From Labilibaculum sp. (lineage in GTDB: Bacteria > Bacteroidota > Bacteroidia > Bacteroidales > Marinifilaceae): a stretch of 64,000 bases of DNA. Every line of letters begins with the position of its first letter. Positions within the stretch are counted from its first letter, which is position 1. Under the pieces are notes generated by a model. That model worked only from the letters and a program-made list of their open reading frames with translations, did no database searches and was not told the DNA's origin. Positions 35,836-43,445 of the stretch are shown here, in pieces. The translations under genes were made by a program, and so were the position numbers. The stretch covers positions 1 through 64,000 of the forward strand of contig JAEINT010000022.1 in assembly GCA_016342745.1 (NCBI GenBank), written 5' to 3'.

Positions 35836-35873
35836 AAAATCCCCGTAAGGAAATACTTCCAAACGGGGATTTT
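35836..35873. terminator. Bidirectional terminator
   Basis: An 11-bp stem (35836-35846 with 35863-35873), 16-nt loop, T-rich on the plus side (ttttattttt), between the small unknown gene and iorB. Confidence 0.85.
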
Positions 35874-35892
35874 ATTTTTCTAAAAAGCAATA

Positions 35893-36477
35893 TTATCTGT
35901 TCTCTTGTGAGAATTTACGTCCCGCATGAAGAGCGTCAATATTCATTTGTACAACGTCCTCACCTTTTCTACCAAAGATCTTACGAATACCTTCTTCTAA
36001 GTACTCAAAAGGAACATCAATAAATGGAGAAGCAGCACCTAACATTACAAAGTTAAAAGCTCTGGTAGATCCTGTCACTTCTTTTGCAATCTTATCAGCA
36101 TCGATTAATACATAATTAGGCAATGCCTTAATTGTTTTAACCAATTCTTCCTCTTCTGGATAATCAGTAATATTAATGAATGGCGTTGAATTTGCTACCA
36201 CGTAACCACCCTTTTTCAAATAAGGAAGATAACGCAATGCTTCCATTGGCTCTACCGATAGAATAATATCAGCACCACCTTTAGGAATCAAATCTGAATA
36301 AATTGGTTTGTCAGAAATTCTCATGAAAGACTGAACATCACCACCACGCTGACTCATACCATGAGTTTCAGCTTGTTTCATATGTAAATCGTTGTCTAAA
36401 GCAGCAGAACCTAAAGCAGCAGCAATGGATAAAATCCCTTGTCCACCAACACCTGCAATGACCATATCTGTTTTCAT
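35893..36477 (-). CDS. iorB: Indolepyruvate:ferredoxin oxidoreductase beta subunit
   Basis: A 194-residue gamma-domain-type subunit of the 2-oxoacid:ferredoxin oxidoreductase family, starting with the conserved VIAGVGGQGILSIAAALG and including AETHGMSQRGGDVQSFMR. With IorA it oxidatively decarboxylates aryl pyruvates (from Trp, Phe, Tyr) to aryl-acetyl-CoA in the cytoplasm, with ferredoxin as acceptor. The length is normal. It lies 191 bp downstream of iorA on the same strand; that gap contains a 9-bp degenerate tandem repeat. Confidence 0.92.
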   Translation of the reverse strand: MKTDMVIAGVGGQGILSIAAALGSAALDNDLHMKQAETHGMSQRGGDVQSFMRISDKPIYSDLIPKGGADIILSVEPMEALRYLPYLKKGGYVVANSTPFINITDYPEEEELVKTIKALPNYVLIDADKIAKEVTGSTRAFNFVMLGAASPFIDVPFEYLEEGIRKIFGRKGEDVVQMNIDALHAGRKFSQENR

Positions 36478-36593
36478 ATCTAATTTTGTTTATTTTCTAA
36501 TTAATATCAAGGTAAAAGTAAATTGCGAATTAATCTGAAGATTTGACAAGTTAAAAGTATTTACGAATACTTAAAGTTTATTCTCGCAAGAGT

Positions 36594-36638
36594 CTTAAAG
36601 TACTTTAGACACTTGAAGTATTTTAAGTACTCATGTAA
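36594..36638. repeat. Degenerate 9-bp tandem repeat
   Basis: Five consecutive 9-mers (cttaaagta, ctttagaca, cttgaagta, ttttaagta, ctcatgtaa) follow the loose pattern yTTnArnnA, with related copies just before at about 36558-36577. They lie between iorA and iorB. Some copies are mutually palindromic (aagtactt), so small hairpins are possible. Confidence 0.5.
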
Positions 36639-36668
36639 TTGCCTTTATCCTATCCTTATCCTTCAAAT

Positions 36669-38294
36669 TTATGCTTTAGCAGCTGCTTTTGCTCTTGCCG
36701 CTTTCTTAATCTTCTGATCGCGAACGTTCTTCTGAACACAAACACGACGAGGAATAATTACAGATACTCCATCGTAATCGCACTCCTTGCGGAAGATTTC
36801 CTTAATTTCTTCGTGTTTTTTAGGCACTGGAAGCAATACATGAATGTGCTCCTTCTCTACTCCTAAACCTTCACAAATAGCTTCTAACTTTCCTTTAGCT
36901 GATGATTTCTGTCCACCTGTCATAGAAATTGACTCGTTATCAGAAATAATAACAGTAATTGGCGTTTTTTCATTGATCGCATCCAATAAACCTGTCATAC
37001 CAGAGTGAGTGAAAGTTGAATCACCAATTACAGCTACAGAAGGAACCAAACCAGCATCGGCAGCACCTTTTGCCATTGTAATTGAAGCTCCCATATCAAC
37101 GCAAGAGTTAATTGCATTAAATGGAGGCAAAGCACCTAAAGTATAACATCCTATATCTGCAAAAACACGTCCTGCACCATATTCTGCAACCACTTCATTC
37201 AATGCTCTGTAAACGTCAATGTGGCTACATCCAACACACAATGCTGGTGGACGAGCAGAAACCAAACTTGGAACATCTGCTCCATCTTGAATATCAAATC
37301 CTAAAGCTCTACCAACCATATCTGGAGTCAATTCTCCATCGCGAGAAAGCGTTCCATCTAAACGACCAATAACAGCTTCTTTTTCTAAATATCCCTTTAA
37401 CATTTCCTCAACAACAGGATATCCCTCTTCCAAAATCATAACCTTATCGCACTCGCTAGTGATTTTTTGAATCATTTTACGAGGAATTGGATACTGGCTA
37501 ATTTTTACAACAGGATAAGGACAATCACCATTTGGATAATTTTCCATTAAATAATTGTATCCTAAACCACAGGCAATAATACCCATCGATTTATCAGCAG
37601 CATCAGTATAAGTATTGTAAGCTGATTCTTCAGAAGCCAATTCGAATTTTTCCTGGTTACTCAATAACATTTTGTAACGCTTACGAGCGATTCCCGGAAG
37701 CAATACGAACTGAACCTTATCCTCAGGTAATTTCATGTGGTTCTGTGGAGTAACCTCAGCTTCTCTGGCGATACCCGCACGCGAGTGAGCCAAACGAGTA
37801 GTAATTCTCATTAACACAGGAATTTCACACGCTTCAGATAAGTCAAATCCGAATTTTGCCATATCATATGCTTCTTGCTGATTGGATGGCTCTAAAATTG
37901 GCATCATTGCAAACTTACCATACACACGAGAATCTTGCTCATTTTGAGAAGAGTGCATCGATGGATCATCAGCAACAACAATTAGTAAACCTCCATTAGC
38001 TCCGGTAATAGCTGCATTCATGAAACAATCTGCGGCAACATTTAAGCCAACATGCTTCATACATACCATAGCTCTTTTTCCAGCATATGACATACCTAAA
38101 CCAGATTCCATTGCGGTTTTTTCATTCGCAGCCCAATCGCTGTGAATGTTCAACTCAGTGGCTTGTTTTGAGTGTTGAACGTACTCAGTAATTTCGGTTG
38201 AAGGTGTTCCCGGGTAAGCATAAACTCCGGACATTCCGCCATCAATTGCTCCTTGAGCTATGGCTTCAACACCTAATAGTAAAGACTTTTGCAT
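36669..38294 (-). CDS. iorA: Indolepyruvate:ferredoxin oxidoreductase alpha subunit, ferredoxin domain missing
   Basis: A 541-residue thiamine-diphosphate enzyme subunit. N-terminal pyrimidine domain (GVYAYPGTPSTEITEY, MESGLGMSYAGKRAMVCMKH), middle domain, and C-terminal TPP domain (PPALCVGCSHIDVYRAL, DIGCYTLG, GDSTFTHSGMTGLLDA) are all present. Classical IorA is about 600 or more residues and ends in two [4Fe-4S] motifs; here the protein stops after RRVCVQK with a Lys/Ala-rich tail. Without those clusters it must hand electrons directly to a separate ferredoxin or another acceptor. Similar short forms occur in Bacteroidota as far as I recall. It is followed by iorB. Confidence 0.9.
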   Translation of the reverse strand: MQKSLLLGVEAIAQGAIDGGMSGVYAYPGTPSTEITEYVQHSKQATELNIHSDWAANEKTAMESGLGMSYAGKRAMVCMKHVGLNVAADCFMNAAITGANGGLLIVVADDPSMHSSQNEQDSRVYGKFAMMPILEPSNQQEAYDMAKFGFDLSEACEIPVLMRITTRLAHSRAGIAREAEVTPQNHMKLPEDKVQFVLLPGIARKRYKMLLSNQEKFELASEESAYNTYTDAADKSMGIIACGLGYNYLMENYPNGDCPYPVVKISQYPIPRKMIQKITSECDKVMILEEGYPVVEEMLKGYLEKEAVIGRLDGTLSRDGELTPDMVGRALGFDIQDGADVPSLVSARPPALCVGCSHIDVYRALNEVVAEYGAGRVFADIGCYTLGALPPFNAINSCVDMGASITMAKGAADAGLVPSVAVIGDSTFTHSGMTGLLDAINEKTPITVIISDNESISMTGGQKSSAKGKLEAICEGLGVEKEHIHVLLPVPKKHEEIKEIFRKECDYDGVSVIIPRRVCVQKNVRDQKIKKAARAKAAAKA

Positions 38295-38760
38295 TTTGTG
38301 TATGTTTAACTATTTTGTATAATTCTGAATATTTGACAGATAGCATTTTTCATTGCTAAAAATCAGGTATATATAAATTAGTCAATGATGCATGTATACA
38401 TCACTTACAATTTACTCCAAAAAAAAATATAACGAAAGAAAGATGACCCAAATGGATCATGAAAGGGAAAGAATATTAAAGACCTCCAAAAATCTCAAGA
38501 TAGCATACTAAGTAAGCCATAACGTAAAAATAAATTTCAATAAAATCCATATGTTTACTGAGAAATTGTAATTAAAACAAGGTTAATTCCTATTAATTGC
38601 TACTAAAATACCAATATTTGATATAAATTCAATAAAAACTTAAAAAATGCAATAAGTTTAGAATTATTTCAAATAACGAAAACGGTTGCGTAGATCTGTA
38701 AAATCACCCTAATCCGCTATTAATATATCATCTACGGCGTTTTCATTATACAATATAAAA
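38295..38760. other. 466-bp intergenic region with long hairpin
   Basis: It lies upstream of iorA and downstream of the fetB-like gene, both on the minus strand. At 38678-38694 and 38731-38744 there are complementary arms (gaaaacg/cgttttc and cgtaga/tctacg) around a 36-nt loop, 17 bp past the fetB stop, without a clear U-run. It may act as the 3' end of the fetAB message. The rest is AT-rich with no open frame; the iorA promoter should lie near 38300-38400 but no clear TAnnTTTG is seen. Confidence 0.35.
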
Positions 38761-39558
38761 TTATTTATTTTCTGAGATAATATTTGGTTTTATTTTGCCA
38801 AAGGAATCAAATACAAATCGATTAGCCAAAAGAATACTCAACATCAAATTTAAAGAACAACCTACAAAAATGGCGATCATGATCAAGATTTGGTATTTTA
38901 TAGCAACAACAGGAGAGCTACCTCCAAGAATCTGTCCTGTCATCATTCCAGGCAAGGAAATTAAACCAATAACTGACATAGTGGCGATTAACGGATTCAA
39001 ACCACTTTTAATTGCCGAACGAATAAATGGTGCCAAGGAATTCCTTTTACTATTTCCATTCACTAAAAGAAAATAATACAAATCCTGCTCTTTACTTAAA
39101 CGCGTAAAATAATTACTTATACCAACAATATTGTGATTTAACGAATTACCCAATACCATTCCTGATATGGGAATAAAGTATCGTGCATCAAAAACGTAAT
39201 CTAAACGAATTACCAAGCCAAGAAAGAAAGTGTCAATAATAAGGATGCTTACCAAACTAGATAAAGCAAAGGGAAGTACAAAATATCGATAAGTTAAGCC
39301 TGCACGTTTGATTGTGGTAAATGTGCCTACAAAAATCATTACTGCAACCCAAGCTACATTGATGTATGCATTATTCCATTCAAAAATATATTCTAAATAG
39401 AAAGCAATCAAGGAAAGCTGAATTAACATTCTAATAACTCCAATAACTGTCTCTTTAATGATTTTAACTTTAAAGTAGATAAATCCAGCAATGGGAATTA
39501 TCATTAAAAGAAAGCCAAGAGCCAAACTCCATATATTTATATCAATGATTTCTTTCAT
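38761..39558 (-). CDS. fetB: FetB-like ABC transporter permease (UPF0014)
   Basis: A 265-residue inner-membrane permease with about seven membrane helices. It carries the family hallmark SLPGMMTGQILGGSSP and RSAIKSGLNPLIATMSVIG. In E. coli FetAB (YbbLM) exports iron and raises resistance to oxidative stress; the substrate here is inferred from family. Its start codon overlaps the stop of the ATPase gene by 4 bp (ATGA), indicating translational coupling. Confidence 0.88.
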   Translation of the reverse strand: MKEIIDINIWSLALGFLLMIIPIAGFIYFKVKIIKETVIGVIRMLIQLSLIAFYLEYIFEWNNAYINVAWVAVMIFVGTFTTIKRAGLTYRYFVLPFALSSLVSILIIDTFFLGLVIRLDYVFDARYFIPISGMVLGNSLNHNIVGISNYFTRLSKEQDLYYFLLVNGNSKRNSLAPFIRSAIKSGLNPLIATMSVIGLISLPGMMTGQILGGSSPVVAIKYQILIMIAIFVGCSLNLMLSILLANRFVFDSFGKIKPNIISENK

Positions 39559-40151
39559 AGTTTAATGCTTCTATTGCAATAGTTAATCCACTTCTCATTA
39601 TGCGATGTTGAGATAATTGTTGTGTTTTTTAAAGAATCCAGTGTTGCAAATAGAAGGTCTATAGAATGATCGTCTAAAGCTGAAACTGGTTCATCAAGTA
39701 ATAAAATAGTTTTGTTAAGACTTAAGCATGCCGCCATTACAATTCTTTGCTTTTGTCCTCCACTTATTTCAGTAAAACTATTCTCTTCACCACATGCTAA
39801 AACACCTAGTTGATCCAGAAATGAGCGGAAACTTTCTTTCTGTTCTTCATTCATCTGAAGTAATTCCATTAATTCAGAACCAGAATCTACGGGAAGGTTA
39901 ATATTCTGTGGCAACCAAATCATACTACTCCTTATCATTTCAATATTTTCACTATTCAGCTCCAAGCCATCAATCTCAATTTCTCCAGATTGAGGCAACA
40001 GAAATCCCATCAACATTTTCAATAATGATGATTTCCCTTTCCCAGAAGGGCCACTAAAACAAATAAATTCCCCAGTTGCTATCTCAAAACTAAGATCCTC
40101 ACAAATAACCTGTTGCGGAAAACTTAAATTAATATTTTTACATTTTATCAT
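39555..40151 (-). CDS. fetA: FetA-like ABC transporter ATP-binding protein
   Basis: A 198-residue ABC ATPase with Walker A (GPSGKGKSS), Q-loop region (WLPQNINLP), signature (ISGGQKQR), Walker B plus D-loop (ILLLDEPVSALD) and H-loop His (STSHN). It is short, as is usual for this family. It energises the overlapping FetB-like permease; together they form a probable metal (iron) exporter. A palindromic AT-rich stretch (aaagaa/ttcttt, 40171-40190) sits upstream and could be an operator. Confidence 0.88.
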   Translation of the reverse strand: MIKCKNINLSFPQQVICEDLSFEIATGEFICFSGPSGKGKSSLLKMLMGFLLPQSGEIEIDGLELNSENIEMIRSSMIWLPQNINLPVDSGSELMELLQMNEEQKESFRSFLDQLGVLACGEENSFTEISGGQKQRIVMAACLSLNKTILLLDEPVSALDDHSIDLLFATLDSLKNTTIISTSHNEKWINYCNRSIKL

Positions 40152-40409
40152 GAATCAGTATCTATACCTTAAAGAAAATAATATTCTTTTAATTCCTTAT
40201 TATCTACAATCAATTCTTTCACACTTAATAATTGTTTAATACACCAATCAACATATTGGGAATATTCTCACTAAATAGTTTTGTGAAAGAATTCACAGCA
40301 CGCCAAATATCCTTTATTTTCGGCTACCACAAGAGAATCAACCCTAATGGTATGCTGTATAACACATCAACAATAATACTCTCAATAGTATTAAATTTTA
40401 ATTAAATAT

Positions 40410-40417
40410 TACTTTCG
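40410..40417 (+). promoter_or_regulatory. -7 box for the persulfide enzyme gene
   Basis: TACTTTCG differs by one base from TAnnTTTG. Transcription would start near 40421-40424, directly before the palindrome. A -33 box is not evident. Confidence 0.45.
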
Positions 40418-40424
40418 CAGTATA

Positions 40425-40446
40425 TATATGTGGATATCTACATATA
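40425..40446 (+). promoter_or_regulatory. 22-bp operator-like palindrome
   Basis: Half-sites tatatgtgg and its complement are centred on ATAT, with ten of eleven base pairs matching. It lies just downstream of the predicted transcription start, where a bound repressor would block transcription. AT-rich 12-2-12-like dyads are typical of ArsR/BigR-family repressors that sense sulfide or metals, but the regulator is not in this window. Confidence 0.5.
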
Positions 40447-40481
40447 AAGATGAAGAGGAAATAACTTTTTGATATTATAAA

Positions 40482-42965
40482 ATGGCAAAATATTTAATAA
40501 TTGGAGGAGTAGCTGGAGGAGCTACAACTGCAGCTCGTTTGCGAAGAATGGACGAATCTGCAGAGATTATCATGTTTGAAAGAGGAGAACATATCTCCTA
40601 TGCAAATTGTGGTTTACCTTACTATGTTGGTGATGTAATTACCGAACGTGAAAACCTATTACTACAAACTCCAGAGAGTTTTAACAAAAGACTTAATGTT
40701 GATGTTAGAATTCACAATGAAGTCGTTAGAATCGATCGTGAGAACAAATTGGTAGAAATAAACGATCTTCTAAACAAAACTTCTTATACCGAATCCTACG
40801 ATAAATTAATCGTTTCACCAGGAGCAGAACCAATTAAACCACCTATTCCAGGTATTCAAGACAATGCTATTTTTACAGTTCGAAATGTAAAAGACACAGA
40901 TAAGATTAAAGCTTTTGTTAACGAAAACAAACCAAAAAAAGCAGTTGTTGTTGGAGGTGGTTTTATTGGTTTAGAAATGGCTGAAAATCTTCACCATTTA
41001 GGAATGATGGTTACCATTATCGAAATGGCGGAGCAGGTAATGACTCCATTAGATTATGAAATGGCTGCTGTTGTTCATCAACATTTAAAAACTAAAAATG
41101 TTGAATTTTATTTAAAAGATGGAGTTAGTGAATTCAAAAAAACTGATGATCATTTAAGTGTTCAATTGCAATCGGGACGAACAGTTGATGCAGACATGGT
41201 TATTTTATCAATCGGCGTTAAACCAGAAACCAAACTGATAAGAGATGCAAATATTGATTTAGCTCCAAACGGAGGTATTAAAGTGAATGAATTCCTACAA
41301 ACTAGCGATCCAAATGTTTATGCATTAGGAGATGCAATTGCTTTCCCTCACCCAATTACGGGAAAGTATATGAATGCATATTTGGCTGGTCCTGCAAACA
41401 AACAAGGACGTATTTTAGCGAACAATTTAGTTTTAGGACACAAGCAAACCTATAAAGGTGCAATTGCAACTGCTATTGCTAAAGTATTCGACCTAACGAT
41501 TGGATCGACTGGTTTAGCTGAAAAAGTATTAAAAGCAGAAGGTATAGAATACATCTCAAATATTACTCATGGAGGATCACATGCAGGATACTATCCAGGA
41601 GCAATGCCAACTTCTATAAAAATTACTTTCGATCCGAAAAGTGGTAAACTTTATGGAGCACAAGTAATTGGATACGATGGTGTTGATAAAAGAACAGATT
41701 TAATCGCAACAGTTCTTCAAAAAGGAGGTACAATTTATGATCTTCAGGAAATTGAGCATGCTTACGCTCCTCCCTACTCTTCTGCTAAAGATCCTGTAAA
41801 TCAGGCTGGTTTTACTGCAGGAAATATTATCGAAGGATTGGTAAACATTATACATTGGGACGAATTGTACCAAATACATGCAGCTAATAATTTCATTTTA
41901 GATGTTCGAACTCCTGATGAATTCGAATTAGGAAATATCGAGGGTGCAATTAATATAGAAGTTGATGCAATTCGTAATCGCTTAGATGAAATTCCTAAGG
42001 ATAAAAAAATAATTATATACTGTGGTGTTGGTTTACGAGGCTATTTTGCCGCACGTATTTTAATGCAAAAAGGATTTAAAACTGTTGTGAATCTTAGTGG
42101 AGGTTACAAAACCTACGAACATGCAACTTGTAAGCAAAGCAACGAAGACATTTTTGAATCTAGCTACATCGCTAAGGATAGCCATATTTATCGTGGAAAA
42201 CCTAAATCTAATGAACCAGAAGCTAAAGCTGATATCAAAACCATTGAAATAGATGCTTGTGGTTTGCAGTGTCCTGGCCCAATTATCAAACTAAAAAAGG
42301 AAATTGACAAACTTGAAAATGGTGACCGATTAATTCAAAAAGTAACCGACCAAGGTTTTGCAACTGATGTAAAATCATGGTGTAACATGACCGGTAACAA
42401 ATTGATTTCTGTCGATTCTGATAAAGGAATTATATCTGCAGTTATCGAAAAACAAAAAAAAGAAGAGCAAGCCATTGCCTCAGCTACAGGTATAGCTAAA
42501 AATAAAACAATGGTAGTTTTTTCTGATGATATGGACCGTGCATTAGCCTCATTAGTAATTGCAAACGGAGCAGCTGCTACAGGCAATAAAGTTACCTTAT
42601 TCTTTACTTTTTGGGGCTTAAATGTGATCAAAAAAGCAGATAAACCAAAGGTTCAGAAGGACATGATGGGGAAAATGTTTGGGAAAATGATGGCAGACGG
42701 TGTCGGTGATCTAAAACTATCAAAAATGAATATGATGGGCTTAGGATCAAAAATGATGAAGAAAAGGATGATGTCTAAGAAAGTTGATTCTTTGGAAGAC
42801 ATGCTTACTACAGCAATGGAAAATGGAGTTGAAATGATCGCTTGCCAAATGTCTATGGATGTTATGGGTGTAGACAAAGATGAACTTCTTGATGGTGTAA
42901 CAATTGGAGGTGTTGCTACCTACCTTGAAGAAGCTGAAAAATCAAATATCAACTTGTTCATCTAA
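40482..42965 (+). CDS. CoA-disulfide reductase-rhodanese-TusA-DsrE fusion
   Basis: An 827-residue cytoplasmic four-domain sulfur-transfer protein. Residues 1-450 are a CoA-disulfide/CoA-persulfide reductase-like FAD-NAD(P)H enzyme (GGVAGGATTAARLRRM, active Cys43 in SYANCGLPYY, VVVGGGFIGLEMAENL, ALGDAIA). Residues about 458-548 are a rhodanese domain (DVRTPDEFELGNIEGAINI, active Cys514 in IIYCGVGLRG). Residues about 586-657 are TusA/SirA (ACGLQCPGPIIKLKKEI, Cys597). Residues about 675-827 are a DsrE-like domain with a Met- and Lys-rich insertion (about 728-766) and Cys788. The order suggests passage of persulfide sulfur from a low-molecular thiol to a carrier. It is a single gene with its own promoter, palindrome and terminator. 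Confidence 0.92.
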   Translation: MAKYLIIGGVAGGATTAARLRRMDESAEIIMFERGEHISYANCGLPYYVGDVITERENLLLQTPESFNKRLNVDVRIHNEVVRIDRENKLVEINDLLNKTSYTESYDKLIVSPGAEPIKPPIPGIQDNAIFTVRNVKDTDKIKAFVNENKPKKAVVVGGGFIGLEMAENLHHLGMMVTIIEMAEQVMTPLDYEMAAVVHQHLKTKNVEFYLKDGVSEFKKTDDHLSVQLQSGRTVDADMVILSIGVKPETKLIRDANIDLAPNGGIKVNEFLQTSDPNVYALGDAIAFPHPITGKYMNAYLAGPANKQGRILANNLVLGHKQTYKGAIATAIAKVFDLTIGSTGLAEKVLKAEGIEYISNITHGGSHAGYYPGAMPTSIKITFDPKSGKLYGAQVIGYDGVDKRTDLIATVLQKGGTIYDLQEIEHAYAPPYSSAKDPVNQAGFTAGNIIEGLVNIIHWDELYQIHAANNFILDVRTPDEFELGNIEGAINIEVDAIRNRLDEIPKDKKIIIYCGVGLRGYFAARILMQKGFKTVVNLSGGYKTYEHATCKQSNEDIFESSYIAKDSHIYRGKPKSNEPEAKADIKTIEIDACGLQCPGPIIKLKKEIDKLENGDRLIQKVTDQGFATDVKSWCNMTGNKLISVDSDKGIISAVIEKQKKEEQAIASATGIAKNKTMVVFSDDMDRALASLVIANGAAATGNKVTLFFTFWGLNVIKKADKPKVQKDMMGKMFGKMMADGVGDLKLSKMNMMGLGSKMMKKRMMSKKVDSLEDMLTTAMENGVEMIACQMSMDVMGVDKDELLDGVTIGGVATYLEEAEKSNINLFI

Positions 42966-42983
42966 ATATTATTAAAAAAAAAT

Positions 42984-43012
42984 AGGGCTGTTTCATAATT
43001 TGAAACAGCCCT
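42984..43012 (+). terminator. Terminator after the persulfide enzyme gene
   Basis: A perfect 12-bp stem (42984-42995 with 43001-43012), 5-nt loop, then a T-rich tail. Confidence 0.85.
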
Positions 43013-43445
43013 TCTCTTTGTATTAAATTAAATTTTACAATTCAATCCTAAGTTTTTTAAAATGAGATATTATCCGTTTGATTATCATTACTTAAACAAA
43101 TCAATTTTATTTTTAATCAAGCCAATAAATCATTCTTTTTTTCTGGACTTTAGTCTGTTTTTTTTGTAATTTGAGTATTACCATTTTTTAAGAGTTATTC
43201 GAAATATTTTGAACTGATCCCCACCCTCTCCAATTCTAACAATTTTTAAAAATATTATAGTTTCAATTGCCTTCAACCTTAATCGGAAATCTCAAAACTC
43301 AACTTGGTAATTGATAACATGTTTTAGTGCAAATCTAATATTTCTCTCAAACCAAGGAGAATTATTAGTGGTTAGTAGTTAACCGAAATAGCAGAGTTTT
43401 TCCAGTCCCTTTTTTGAAAAGTTCTGCTATTTCTTTTTTAACAAT
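43013..43445 (+). ncRNA. Gene-free stretch ending in stacked hairpins, possible small RNA
   Basis: The AT-rich region 43013-43369 has no open frame of note. It ends in two abutting hairpins: ggtta/taacc (43370-43384) and an 11-bp stem (43385-43395 with 43423-43433) followed by TTTTTT on the plus strand. The preceding plus-strand gene already has a terminator at 42984-43012, and the next gene is on the minus strand, so this plus-oriented terminator has no obvious gene. A short plus-strand RNA is one explanation. Confidence 0.3.

Larger units (their letters stand above)
40152..40481. promoter_or_regulatory. Divergent control region between fetAB and the persulfide enzyme
   Basis: A 330-bp region feeding both directions. 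It contains an aaagaa/ttcttt dyad near fetA (40171-40190), a TACTTTCG -7 box (40410-40417) for the plus-strand gene, and a 22-bp palindrome (40425-40446). No open frame of note is present. Confidence 0.55.
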
